A DNA stretch of 64,000 bases, taken from the NCBI GenBank assembly GCA_020466095.1, contig CM035807.1:60592731-60656730 (forward strand), written 5' to 3'. The translations under genes and the position numbers were made by a program. This DNA is from Chlorops oryzae. Taxonomy: Eukaryota; Arthropoda; Insecta; Diptera; Chloropidae. This document shows, one piece after another, positions 1 through 11,876 of this stretch. The notes beneath the pieces were generated by a model, which was not told the DNA's origin, did not search any database, and saw only the letters and a list, made by a program, of their open reading frames with translations. Numbering within the stretch: position 1 is the stretch's first letter; each line of letters begins with the position of its first letter.

Positions 1-1432
1 TTTGGTTTGCTCCTTCATAAAAACTGAATTTCATTGACAGGGACAGAAGTTTAGGCATTAAAAACAATTTTGTCCCTAATATTATTTTAGGTTTTTGTCG
101 ACCTCGAAGTTTTATATTGAATTGTACTTTTTATTTGGCTCCAGGTCAATAAAAGTAAAACAAACTGTGTTGTTTTGTAAATGTCTGTTACAAAAATAGT
201 CTCGTATTCTAATATCACGGTTAAACTTACGTTTGATTACAAATTTTTAAAAAAGTCTTTATTAACTCAGCGGCCGTTGATTGTGTATTTAAAACTTATT
301 TCTACTGACTAAATGTCATTATAAATGCGCTTTATTGGCCAAGGCTGATTTATAGTTCAGCCTTCGGTGTGTTGGTATTTTCGCTATACGTAACATCTCC
401 AGCGTTAATCTCTTCGTGTAGTGATGTTCTTGTGCAAGTACCTCTGCTCTATCGAAGTCAGGTGCATGTGAGTTTGTAATACCGCAAGTGGGCCGCAAGC
501 GTTGGTTTTTGCTCTAGATTATATCGTCTGCACCGAAGGTCTGATTTGAGTCCAGCAATCTTTGTTTTAAATTTGTTTGTCGTTGTTCCAACGTATACCA
601 TCTGGCAGTTTACTGCGCTGTTCCCAGAAGATGGATTTTCTAAATGATATTGGATCTTTCTTATTTATTTATTTTATCTTTTATAATATTAAAGCAGTTC
701 TTATTAGTATTCGTCATTGTAGATGCTATTGTGAATTTATCTCCATCAATAAGATTTGTCCTTTTAAATTTCTCACTAAGGCCAGGAATATAAGCCAAGG
801 ATTTGAATGATTTTTGTTCCCTTATTACTTTCCGACCGTTCTGTAGAATATTTTTCTGATAAAAAATTTATTTAAAGACCCCGAATAGTTTCATTAGCGA
901 AAATTGTTGTTTACAAGAATATCCATTATTTTCCTCGTGTTTTCTTCTTTTCATTGGTATTAAGTACTCTTTCCATGAATTTTCTTGCGGTGTTGATTAT
1001 GATTGCATTGACATATTTTTGATATTTGAACGTAAAGTTTATTCGACGCCTTGGTGATCTTGGTTTTTGATACCAATTGATCTTTAAAGTATTGTCATGT
1101 CTTATAATCAATGCCTCTACATAGCGTAAAGTTTCATTCGTTTCCACCTCTTTTGTAAATTTTATGGTTTTATTGAAATCATTGAGTGCTTTCATTGTTT
1201 GGTCAACCGTGTCATGCTTAAAAATACAAACTATGTGTTAATGTCAGGGACAATAATGGGCAAAGGTACCGGTTTTTGTTTCAGATGCGGTGCGGAAGCC
1301 GTTTTTGGATTTTTTTTTTTTATTGCCGGCGGTTGCGCGACGCGACTAAAATTTTAAAATTGATTTCTAATTGGTGAAGCCTTTTAAATACCCTTACCTT
1401 TTATGGAAAAAATGTTTTGAATTTCAAGAACA

Positions 1433-2362
1433 AACAACTAAGAAAGCTAAAGTCGGTCAAGCCCGACTTTGAAATACCCAGCGTCCCGACATTATGAGCG
1501 CACTATGTTTTGCTTCTCTATTTGTGGGCGTGGAAGTGGGAGGGCAACATAAATTATTTCCCTACACCTTTCATTCGCCTTGGTGAACCTATGTTGCGAA
1601 TTTGAAGCTTCTACGCCTTTTACTTCGGAAGTTATGAAAATTCTCTATTTGTAGGCGTGGCAGTGGGCGGGCTACATAAATTTTTGTTCCTACACCTTTC
1701 ATTTGCCTTGGTCAACCTATGCTGCGAATTTGAAGCTTCTACGCCTTTTACTTCGGAAGTTATGAAAATTCTCTATTTGTGGGCGTGGCAGTGGGCGGGC
1801 TACATAAATTTTTGTTCCACACCTTTCATTTGCCTTGGTCAACCTATGCTGGGAATTTGAAGCTTCTACGCCTTTTACTTCACAAGTTACGATAAGCCCT
1901 TATTTTTGGGCTTATTTGTGGCCGTGGCTCGAGGAGGGCGGCGTCCATTTTTTGTCCCTTTTTGTAGTTTACCAGCACACCAAATATCAATGGAATGTGT
2001 TGAGTGGTTCGCACGTTACAAGCATTTTATTGAAAACACAATAAATTCATTTGTGGGCGTGGCAGTGGGCGGATGTCTCCCATTTTTACTTAGGATCATA
2101 CTCGGATCCCGATATACCTGTGTGCAAAATTTCGACTTGATTGGTCCAGCCGTTTCGGAGGAGATCCGACCACGGACGGACGGACAGACGGACAGACGGA
2201 CGGACGGACGGACGGACGGACGGACAGACGGACATGTCTAAATCGATTCAGTTTTTGATCCTGATCATTTCTATATATATATGTCTATATCTCCGGAGCC
2301 TAGTTCTCCCTGTTACAAGATTCGCACAAAACTAATATACCCCGCTTACGCTGGGTATAAAA
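1433..2362 (+). mobile_element. mini-me/DINE-1-like (Helitron-type non-autonomous) element, copy I
   Basis: The element starts at the AACAACTAAGAAAGC segment with a short hairpin (GTCGG/CCCGAC) and an ATACCCAGCG box. It ends with a hairpin built from ATACCCC and TGGGTAT, which pairs with the left box as a subterminal inverted repeat. Inside are three diverged tandem units of about 128 bp, beginning near 1,521, 1,648 and 1,777, each with the GTGGGCGTGG core. A (GTCY)n microsatellite lies on the minus strand at about 2,172-2,233. The same layout recurs at 50.9 and 52.6 kb. Mini-me elements of flies are known for this proto-microsatellite and are now grouped with DINE-1/Helitron-like elements. 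Short open frames inside are not genes. It interrupts the Penelope-like element. Confidence 0.75.
2172..2233. repeat. (GTCY)n microsatellite of mini-me copy I
   Basis: This is an uninterrupted run of GGAC/AGAC tetramers, about 15 units, just before the conserved ACATGTCTAAATCG segment. The equivalent runs are shorter in copy II (about 51,677-51,718) and copy III (about 53,664-53,688). Confidence 0.85.
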
Positions 2363-3301
2363 ACGGGATTGCCTTTGTGGCGGTACACAATTAATTTTAC
2401 CTGTGACGTATTGCGATATGAGTTCTTCGCGCGCGCGCTCTGATCAGAGATTTTTTCGAACCAATGTGGAACGGTGAGGCGCGTCTTAGGAGTTGCGATC
2501 AAGGACTCCGCCGTCTTCGCTAAAGATCGAGCTGTTGAACCCAAGAGAAAACATTTAGTTGAATCGGTTCGATTAAGGGCTCGCCCCTTAGCGGCTACGG
2601 CGAAAAACGGACACTATGTCATCCACATGTTTAAGCAAAAGTGTGGGGTTTTGTTAAAATATTTCTATAAATGCGTCTAACAGTTCTTCCATTATTAAAT
2701 GCGTGTAGGTTTTGTCTTTGTATTTAAAATATCTAGTTTCTGTAATGCAAAATGTAATTATCTGGAAAAATAGTTCCTTTGGAATAGTCGTCAATGTTGA
2801 AATTTTTGTGTATAGAATCTTTCGTTATTTTTTTTTTATATATTAGCCATTTATTTGCACAATTTCTAAGACGGTGAGTTTACAGACGAACATATAAGTC
2901 TCAATGGCATTCCTTCCTTATGGATTTTCGGCAAATCTTAGATTCTCGGCAACTCTTGGTGCGATCGAAGACTTTGTGGAAAGATTACTTTTTTGTTGTT
3001 CAGAAATTACATTCTTCTTCAACAAGCTTTCAATAATTTAAAATTTTTGTTTTCCAGTGTCGTTTGTTTGTCTTTAGTTAATCTCCTGTATGTCATCATG
3101 TCGCATACTATTCCTTAAATGGGTTCTTGGTAGTCCCGTTTGTCCATAGCTCGTGTTTTATTACCCTTATCAGCATTTAAAATAATCACGTCTGATTTTT
3201 TAATTTAAAAATCTTTAGTTTGTTCCACTGTAATTAATATAAACTTTTCTGTTTTGTTGTGTCTATCTGATTAATTACACAAGTTTACAAATAAAGGCCA
3301 A

Positions 3302-4015
3302 CTTTTGGACCAGAAAAACTGGATAGCGACCCTATAGGAATTTTTCGTGCTGATTCCGAATCTTCTACCGTTTTTCTCTATCACGTCAAGTTTTTGAGAA
3401 ATCGTTAAATAACGGTTTAAAATAGAATTTAAGTTTTATGTTTTTTAAGCCAGTTTTACCAACATACACAATTCGAACTGAAATATACATATAAACGAGC
3501 GAAGAATATACCAAAAATAAAAATTCGTTTTTGTCATTTTCAGCGAAAATCCTCATAAAATTAGAACGACGCAACAGATTTTTTTTGTTTTAGGCTCAAA
3601 ACTTTTTCAATTGATTGTTCTTTCATTCAAAGTATTAAGACCTGGAATGCCAGCCTTGGTTCGGAAATTATAACCATTTGAATTTCAAGTTTTTAAACAA
3701 AATCGCTAAAAATTGGAAATCAGCATCGCGTTTTTTGCCCTATAGCTTCCAAGTTACTGAATCAATTCCAAATTTGTGTATAAAGGATATGTTGCGTTGT
3801 CATTCGTCTTTCATATGAGTACCAAAAACTTTGAAATCGGTTAAGGAATATAGGGTCTACGACCTCATTATTGACATAGACTATAGGTAAAAATGTCAAA
3901 AACCGTTATTTAACGATTTCTCAAAAACTTGACGTGATAGAGAAAAACGGGTACCAGATTCGGAATCAGCACGAAAAATTCCTATAGGGTCGCTATCCAG
4001 TTTCTCTGGTCCAAA
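3302..4015. mobile_element. Foldback/MITE-like element with about 118 bp inverted ends
   Basis: The segment 3,302-3,420 recurs as its reverse complement at about 3,897-4,015. Both arms contain GGACCAGA, the CTGGATAGCGACCC block and the ACTTGACGTGATAGAG block (the last read on one strand), with only a few mismatches. The roughly 475 bp between the arms has no credible coding frame. I see no clear target duplication: the flanks are GGCCAAC on the left and CCTTGTA on the right. It lies just upstream, in the sense of translation, of the Penelope-like N-terminal coding. The superfamily is unknown. Confidence 0.7.
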
Positions 4016-6500
4016 ACCTTGTATACCTGTGTTATAAAGGCAAAATGAACCTTATTTAGGCTGTTCCAACATGTAAGCATGGATTCGTTTTCAATATTCA
4101 AATTTTATGACCTCCATTTTTTCTAAACGTGCCAATAAGCTTTACTTATGTAATTCATAGTTTGGAAAGATGTCTCTTGGAATTGAGTATCCTTAAACTA
4201 TACATCGAAAAATAATGATATTGAGAATCGTGTTTTTTTTTTAAACTGTCACATAACCACGGTGTCAGAAATATAAAATTAAAACGAGTTTAGTTATGCA
4301 CTAGTTTGAGTTAAAAAACTACAAAAAATTTATTCACATTAAGCTTAAAATTTTATTTATTGAACGGAATAGAGATTTTCAGAGTATTAAATATTTTTTA
4401 ACTTTTACCTGGTCGGTAAGACTTTTCTACTTAGATCCCATCAATACGATACGTGTACCATTGTCTCTAGAAGGTCGAGTTTATTCATTATACTTTTATT
4501 GCATGCCGTTTTGCTCTTTATATTAAAAATCAAAGCTATCTCACATATGAGGACCCAGTTAGTCTAATTTTAACGAAATAACCTACCATTATTATTCCTC
4601 AAACTTGCTTACAAACCAAAACTTTCAAATCAGCGCAAAGAACGCTATTTAGTTACATAACCACACGCTTCACTAGCACAAAAATTATTTGTTGTGCAAT
4701 GTTTGATAAATACACACGTTATCACATGTTACGAGTGAAACAGTAAAGCAGCCCATATTGTGACTTAAACAATACTGCTAGCGACAACATTGGTCAGACA
4801 CAAAACGACCAAGATACCCGGAAGCACATCTGCACAGGTCAGCATGCGTCAGCAGGCCCATGACACCGTTCCCGAAGAACACACCAGCGTCTGCAGAGCG
4901 CAGACCTAGGTCAATAATAATTAGGATCTATATAACTAAGTGGATGACTTGATATTTGATAATTGACGTTTAATAATGTGCCCTAATTAATCGTGCTGAA
5001 TATAAAAACATTAAAGAGCGTTTCCGTGTTCGTTCAAATATAAGGCCAGATAGGCGAGTGCAGGGTTTCGGAAAAATCCGCACAACATTAGTGGCGCAGA
5101 CGGTTTTAACAACTACTCGAAGTAGTTGACGTCCTACGTTTACAACATCGCGTCCTTCAAAAAATTCATCCGCAAAGTATTGCACTTTTAGCGACATTTA
5201 ATAGACTAATAGTCCTTGGCATTAAATAAAATTCTTCCGCAAGAGTAAGCTGTGTTGCACTTTTAAGTGTTGGTAACTGTTGTATGTGTGATCAGGCAAT
5301 GCTAACAGAGCCCGGGAATTGTGTTCGGGCACCGGGGGTATTGCTATATTTATAGAGCGCATTGTTTTCCATGCTTGGAGAGAAAATAATCCTTGGTAAA
5401 TTAATCTTTAGATGGATTATTGTTTTTATTGCAATATAAAATAAAAAGTCCTTTTCGTCACGAAAAAAATATATACGAGCGTTTAACTGCTTGTTATTTA
5501 AGGCAATTGTGGGAAGTCTTAGAGTCAGTAAATAAGACAAGATCATTTTGATATTTTGTTCCCAGTGTAATAGAAGGTGAAACTCAAGAAGAGAAATTTG
5601 ACATAGTTCTTGAACATATAAGAGGAAACGCAAGTGATAAAAAGAGTAAATTTTTCGAAAAAAAATTAGAAAAATTACAGCTTAGCAATAACTTGTTGAA
5701 ATCGAAGAACAACAAATTGAAGGACAAATTGACGTGTTCAGATACATCCTTGGATCAAAATTTTTCGAACTCCGTAAAGCTTACCGCCACTGGCATGCCC
5801 TCTTATCGCTGTTCTTGTCGCATTTATCCAAAATAATTCATACTCGCAAAAAATATTTTCAACATAATTCTACTTAGATTCTGAAAAAGTTTCATACAGT
5901 ACAAATACATCAAAGCGTTTCGAAAATTTCATCCGTTTATTTTTTTAAAGAATAGTTTTAGAGATATACGCAAAAAACGTGTTTTTTTGATACTTAATGA
6001 GATTTTGCCAAAGAACTCAAAAGGTACCAACTTAAATAACGTTAAAATTATAAGTCTAAAGCAAAAAAGTCCGTCTTTGCAACGATGTATCATTTGTAAC
6101 AATCGGTGTTTTAGTTTTTAAGCTATACCAAATTTGAACTTGCAAAAGTTTGATTTTTTAAGTTTTTTTTTTTTAATTTGGAAATGTTCATTTTAACTTT
6201 TAAGTACTAACAAAATTTTAAATATTTTTTATGGTCTCTCTCAAGTCAACGCACCTGTCGGACGCGTTTTAAATTCGACCGCAAGTCTCTCAAAAGAGAA
6301 AGAAAAAACAGGAAAAAAAAGTTAAATAATATAAACAACATAATTTTATTAATATAAATGAAACAGTGTTTATATATATATGTAGTAATGATCCAAAACA
6401 GTGAGGCAGTGACTCTTAAAAAATATGATTATTCATAAATATATATATATTCATATATACAAACAAAACAAAATTTTGTGCAAAAAAAAAAAACAAAATA
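4016..6500. other. Unassigned AT-rich DNA, no supported gene
   Basis: No translated frame in this stretch resembles a known family with any confidence. A short segment near 5,093-5,105 (TGGCGCAGACGG) recalls a tRNA-Ser-type primer-binding site following a possible LTR end, but no second LTR or gag is visible. A coding-like remnant rich in Lys/Leu lies at about 5,600-5,830 on the plus strand and is unidentified. Simple A/T runs are frequent. Confidence 0.5.
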
Positions 6501-6532
6501 AAAACTAAGAAAATTTAAAGCTACGAAAATAA

Positions 6533-7810
6533 GTGTCGAACGCTCTCCACCGTGCGGTCGACGTCGCTCGCACAAGCGTTTCGGATGCTTTCCAACAACA
6601 AAATGTCATGACGGTGCCTCTAGGCAAGCTCCCCCGCACATCGCAGCAGAACGAAACAGCAAATACTTTGCCCCTACCGCCTACAAACTCTCTTGCTCCC
6701 TGCACCGCAGTAAGTACGCTTACTTCAACTTATGCTCTTCCTAAACATACAGCAATAGCATCAGGCTCTCATTGCAAGCCTGACCTCAACACTACCAACA
6801 GAAGAGCAATCTAGCAACACACAAACAAGCACCAAAGCTAGCATAGGGAAAGAAAACAGACACAACGAAGCCGAAATTAGCGCTCAAACAGCAGCTTAGA
6901 GCTCCGCTTCGCGCTCTGCCTAAGCAATTTCTAGCGCCGCTGCCGCTATTGCGAAAAACGTTTGCGTCCACGAAAAACAAAAAGGATCGGCAGTGCAGAC
7001 AGGCATGGATCACTACGTGAACATAAAGCGAAAACTGAGTCCACATAAAATGCAGGGCCAGAAAGCTCAAAAACAACTAAAACGAACACAACAACAAATA
7101 TTTCTCAAGTCAAAATAGGTTTGCGCTCCTTGCTAGCAGCGATGATCAAGAACCATCTTACTCTAACCCCGCCAAAAAAATTAAGCCTCCCCCAATCTAC
7201 TTGCGTGAGGAATGTTCAAACGCTCTAATAGCAACTATTGCTCGTTCCATAGGCAGCAGCTACTTTCACGTTGTTTCCATTAAAAGGGGTAACGTGAAAG
7301 ACACTAAAATAAAAAATGTTAGCAAAGCAAGGTTAAATCAGCGTGAAAAATGTGGGAGAGAACGCACAACCGTTTCGCTTCAATGCGTTTATTAGAACTG
7401 ACTGACTAAGAGAAAAGGTAAAATGACAGATAGCAGATGGGTTGCCATTACTTAAGAGTTACCATATTCTTACAAAAATTTATACGGAAACCCACTATCG
7501 TACCCTGGTGAATCACTTTGATGCACTCAAAAGAAGCTACTATTCCTACCAGATTAAAGCAAGCAAAGGTTAAGTGGTAGCAGTGTTGCCATAAGTGAAG
7601 ATTTTTTTTCAAAATGAAGATTTTATTTCCTATATTTTTATAAAAATCTTAAAACTAAGATTTTTGCAAAAAATTTGGGTTTCATACAAAAAAATCTTCA
7701 CAGTGAAGATTTTTGGCATGATGCAGTTCACTTCAACTGTGCAATCAATGCTGCAAGAGATGATGCGGGCTCAAAGCCAACTCTTGCAAATTCTAATTGC
7801 AAAGAAATGA
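6533..7810 (+). pseudogene. Non-LTR copy A, ORF1 (gag) remnant
   Basis: This is a decayed jockey-clade gag. A Ser/Thr/Pro-rich N-terminal part (6,533-6,810) is followed by a segment with AVQTGMDHYVNIKRKLSP. Next comes a PPPIYLREECSNALIA block (about 7,186-7,240), the start of the PRE_C2HC region that precedes the zinc knuckles in this clade. Stops and small insertions interrupt it (about 7,310-7,480 and 7,590-7,720), and the zinc-knuckle part is missing. The last stretch encodes MMRAQSQLLQILIAKK and its TGA overlaps the ORF2 ATG as ATGA at 7,807-7,810, a common arrangement that couples ORF1 and ORF2 translation. Gag binds the element RNA. Confidence 0.7.
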
Positions 7811-10348
7811 GTGTCCTAAAAATTTGTCATTGGAATGCTAACGGCATTCGACAACACAAGCTTGAAATTCAAAAATTTCTTGAATTACATTCAATTGACG
7901 TAATGCTCGTCAGTGAAACCCACCTCACAAGCAAAAATAATTTTAATATTAAAAATTATACGTTTTATGGCACTCATCACCCAGATGGATAGGCACACGG
8001 CGGCACTGGTATACTGATAAGAACCCGAATAAAACACAACTCGATGGATGAATTTTCCCAAAATTACTTGCAAGCACCCTCCATTTCACTGCAATATGGT
8101 AACAACATTGTCAAACAAACTCAATTCATGGAGTACTTCAAAACGCTCGGAAACAAATTCATAGCAGCTGGGGACTATAATGCCAAGCACCCACACTGGC
8201 GCTCAAGATTGATAAACCCCAAAGGCCGACAGTTATATTCACTAATTATAAACAGTCATCAAAATTTTGACTGCATTTCAACAGGGCAACCCACCTACTG
8301 GCCGTCCGATTTACAAAAATAAACCCGACCTCATTGATTTTGCTATCAGCAAAAACTTCGATCGTAGCGAAGTACATGCTGAACCCAACTTCGATCTTTC
8401 ATCCGACCATTCCCCTGTTATAATTAAAATGATGGGCTTGCCCACATTCACCGAAAAACCCGGCAGAATTGTAACAAATAAAACCCACTGCCTTTAATAC
8501 AAAAAATATATAAGCGCGCATTTGAACGAGAACTCTATACTCCGAAACGAATGTGATATTGATGATGCCGTAACAGAGGTTAACAATATCATGATATCGG
8601 CAGCAGTTGATGCAACCCCAAATATAATCAGCAACCCAAAAGAACCTCGAAGATATACTTCAAGCGAGATCGAAACTCTTGTACGAGAAAAAAGAAGCCT
8701 AAGAAGGGAATGGCATCGACAACGATCACCCACCGTGAAAGTTAACTTAGTGCAAGCGACTAAGCGCCTGAGAGAAGCTCTTGATAATGATCTGAAAACT
8801 AATCTCGAAAATTACACTCAAAATTTGAGCCCGACAGCAGAATCAAACTATTCTCTTTGGAAAGCAAATAAAAAGATGAAGGCACCCAAAACAAACATAG
8901 CAACACTGCGTACTAACACTGGAAGCTGGGCTAGAAAGGACGAAGAAAAAGCGCATGTATTTGCTAAGTATCTCGAAAACGTTTTTGAGCCCAACCCACG
9001 CACAAACGCTTTTCAATTTCCCAAAATAATCCCTCGTTCAATCGAAAATAAAGGCAAATTTCAGCACAAGGAGATCAAGACTATCATTGGCGAGCTAAAC
9101 ACAAAAAATGCTGCAGGCTTTGATCTTATAACCCCTCAGATGGTGCAACAAATCCCCACTGTAGCAACAAAGTTAATCCTCTTCATATTCAACGCAATAT
9201 TGAGACTAGGATATTACCCTAGACCCTGGAAAAATTCGAACATAATTATGATCTCTTAGCAAAAATTTTACCACCTTTGCAAAACTCGGAGCTATTTCCG
9301 AGCACCAGTTTGGTTTTCGTAAAAGCCATGGCACCATTGAACAGGTAAACAGAGTTACCACCGAAATCAGAAACGCATTTAAAAAAAAGAAATACTGATC
9401 CGCCATATTTCTGGATATCTCGCAAGCCTTTGATAAAATATGGCACTCTGGTTTAATGTTTAATATTAAACATACCTTTCCCGAAAACAATCACAAAGTC
9501 CTACAATCCTACTTCTCTGAAAGGAAGTTCAAAATCAAATATGGAACAGACACGACAAATGAATTTGACATATCAGCAGGTGTACCTCCAGGTAGTGTCC
9601 TAGGGCCACTACTAACCTGATTTACACGGCTGACCTGCCTGTATCCTCAGAACTCTTCACATCTACATTTGCAGATGATACAGCAATTTTGTATGCACAC
9701 AGCGATCCTGTGGTCGCCTCTCGAGTTCTTAATAATAATTTTGATACTGTTGAACCCTGGCTTCCGAACTGGAGAATAAAAGTAAATGAAAGTAAATGCA
9801 CCCACATTACTTTCACGTTGCATCGCGGTACTTGCCCCCCTGTTATGCTTAATAACACGCATGTTCCACAAGCCAATAAAGTGAGGTATCTTGGCATTTA
9901 CTTAGATCGCCGTCTCACATGGCGCAAGCATATTGCGGCTAAACGCACCCAAATGAAGCTGACCGCCCAAAAACTGCACTGGCTTTTTAACAGTAAGTCA
10001 CGATTGCGGCTCGAACACAAAGTGATTCTTTACAACGCAACAATAAAGCCTATATGGACTTATGGCTCCCAGCTCTAGGGAAAAGCCAGTAACTCTTTAA
10101 TAGACATTATCCAACGCTCACAGTCCAAAATTCTTTGGACTATAAATTGTGCTTCATGGTTTATAAAACACGAAAACATACATAAAGACCTTTGTACCCC
10201 GATGGTAAAAAACGAGCTTATTTCATCAAGCCGCAAATATTGCACTCGGTTGTCCCAACATTCGAACCCACTAGCTAGAAATTTCTTGCTAACAAACAGC
10301 TCCTCAAAGCTAAAAAGGCGTGACTTGCCATCACTGTCTCACAACTAA
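7807..10348 (+). pseudogene. Non-LTR copy A, ORF2 (endonuclease + reverse transcriptase) remnant
   Basis: ORF2 begins with an apurinic-type endonuclease: KICHWNANGIRQHKLEIQ, then SETHL, GDYNAKHPHW (about 8,170-8,200) and SSDHSPVII (about 8,400). A spacer with RREWHRQRSP leads to the reverse transcriptase, including AGFDLITPQM (about 9,112-9,145), the AGVPPGSVLG block (about 9,580) and the catalytic TFADDTA (about 9,665-9,685). The C-terminal part ends DLPSLSHN at the stop near 10,346. Frameshifts, several stops and a deletion near 9,260 make it non-functional. Family role: nick the target and copy the RNA in place. Copies C and D share the same blocks. Confidence 0.85.
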
Positions 10349-10516
10349 TCCCCCTTTAAATTTTTGTAATAAAAAAATTCTCCTGGAAGCCCATCTATGG
10401 ATTTCATCATACGGAACGGCAGCCCAGTTCACGCGTTGGCGTGGACTAAAAGTCATATAATATTAATAAATTTTTTTTTTTAGTTTTGTTTTAGTTTTAG
10501 TTTAAAGATTCATTTA

Positions 10517-11797
10517 ACAGGTTGGCTGATAAGTCCCCGGTCTAACAAAGAAAAACACAATTTTTTGTCAAAATTCGTTTTTATTATTCAACATAGTTCC
10601 CTTCAAGAGCGATACAACGATTATAACGACCTTCCAATTTTTTGATACCATTTTGGTAGTACTTCGGTTTTGCCTCAAAATAGGCCTCAGTTTCGGCGAT
10701 CACCTCTTCATTGCAGCCAAATTTTTTCCCTGCGAGCATCCTTTTGAGGTCTGAGAACAAGAAAAAGTCGGGGGCTCAGATCTGGAGAATACGGTGGTGG
10801 GGAAGCAATTCGAAGCCTAATTCATGAATTTTTGCCATCGTTCTCAATGACTTGTGGCACGGTGCGTTGTCTTGGTGGAACAACACTTTTTTTTCTTCAT
10901 ATGGCCGTTTTGCCGCGATTTCGACCTTCAAACGCTCCAATAACGACATATAATAGTCACTGTTGATGGTTTTTCCCTTCTCAAGATAATCGATAAAAAT
11001 ATTCCATGCCCATTCCAAAAAACAGAGACCATTACTTTGCCAGCGGACTTTTGAGTCTTTCCACGCTTCGGAGACGGTTCACCGATCGCTGTCCACTCAG
11101 CCGACTGTCGATTGGACTCAGGAGTGTAGTGATAGAGCCATGTTTCATCCATTGTCACATATCGACGCAAAAACTCGGTGTATTGCGAGTTAACAGCTGC
11201 AAACACCGCTCAGAATCATCAACACGTTGTTGTTTTGGTCAAATGCGAGCTCGCGCGGCACCCATTTTGCACAGAGCTTTTTCATATCCAAATATTAATG
11301 AATGATATGACCAACACGTTCCTTTGATATCTTTAAGGCCTCTGCTATCTCGATCAACTTCATTTTACGGTCATTCAAAATCATTTTGTGAATTTTTTTG
11401 ATGTTTTCGTCGGTAACCACCTCTTTCGGGCGTCCACTGCGTTCACCGTCCTCCGTGCTCATTTCACCACGCTTGAATTTTGCATACCAATCAATTATTG
11501 TTGATTTTCCTGGGGCAGAGTCCGGAAACTCATTATCAAGCCAAGTTTTTGCTTCCACTGTATTTTTTCCCTTCAGAAAACAGTATTTTATCAAAACACG
11601 AAATTCCTTTTTTTCCATTTTTTTCACAATAACAAAAGTTGCTTCACAAAAGACGCTCTATCTCACAAACTAATTGACTTACAGACGTCAAATTTTGACA
11701 CGAATCATTTGAAGGTTGCCACTATATAAAAATAATATGCATTTAATACTAGCGACGCCATCTATGTGTCAGACCGGGGACTTATCAGCCAACCTGT
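10517..11797 (-). mobile_element. Mariner element a (TIR ACAGGTTGGCTGATAAG)
   Basis: The terminal inverted repeats read ACAGGTTGGCTGATAAGTCC at the left and the reverse complement at the right, ending CCTGT. Both sides are flanked by the expected TA duplication (10,515-10,516 and 11,798-11,799). The length of 1,281 bp is typical of mariner. The transposase lies on the minus strand. A second copy of the family, in the opposite orientation, is at 59,324-60,612. Confidence 0.9.
10584..11618 (-). pseudogene. Mariner transposase, frameshifted (element a)
   Basis: The N-terminal helix-turn-helix region starts MEKKEFRVLIKYC and reads openly to about 11,295. The DDE region follows in other frames: YVTMDETWLYHY (first Asp), LFHQDNAPCHKS (second Asp) and the C-terminal part to the stop at 10,584. 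Frameshifts lie near 11,290 and 11,020, and a damaged stretch near 10,775 has lost the normal YSPDLAPSD block. Family: DD34D mariner, probably near the irritans group. It binds the inverted repeats and cuts and pastes at TA. Not functional as read. Confidence 0.85.
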
Positions 11798-11876
11798 TAC
11801 TTGTTGTTAGTTCATATGGTATAAAGGTGCAATAATAAAAACCCGTTAAAAAAAAAATATATATATATATATATAT

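Larger units (their letters stand above)
300..3250 (-). mobile_element. Decayed Penelope-like retroelement (RT + GIY-YIG), interrupted
   Basis: Reading the minus strand, pieces of one Penelope-like polyprotein appear in the right order. About 3,210-2,870 encodes the N-terminal RT part, with LPKIHKEGMPLR and ICSSVNSP motifs. About 2,640-2,611 encodes a KHVDDI motif, in place of the usual YVDD. 1,195-926 encodes the stretch after the RT palm, including NTLKINWYQKPRSP. About 609-519 encodes a GIY-YIG endonuclease start, MVYVGTT followed by LKSDLR. The family pairs RT with a GIY-YIG nuclease and moves by target-primed reverse transcription. This copy has many stops and frameshifts, is split by a mini-me repeat (about 1,433-2,362), and holds unrecognised sequence at about 2,363-2,600. 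Bases 1-300 may be its 3' tail but show nothing diagnostic. Confidence 0.75.
6533..11876 (+). mobile_element. Jockey-clade non-LTR retrotransposon copy A (with nested mariner)
   Basis: This is the whole-element span: the ORF1 and ORF2 remnants, then a 3' UTR (10,349-10,516 and 11,800-11,850) with T-rich and TTTAG-type runs, ending in an A-rich/(AT)n tail at about 11,846-11,876. A mariner inserted into the 3' UTR. Copies B, C and D follow downstream in the same orientation. The 5' end is uncertain and may lie anywhere from 6,300 to 6,530. Confidence 0.65.

Noticed and set aside
2141..2335. Open frames with Arg/Thr/Asp repeats (RRTDGRTDGRTDG)
   Set aside because: They are translations of the (GTCY)n microsatellite in the mini-me elements, not genes.
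4690..5110. Possible LTR and tRNA-Ser-like primer-binding site
   Set aside because: Only a 12-base resemblance; no matching second LTR, polypurine tract or gag/pol coding nearby.
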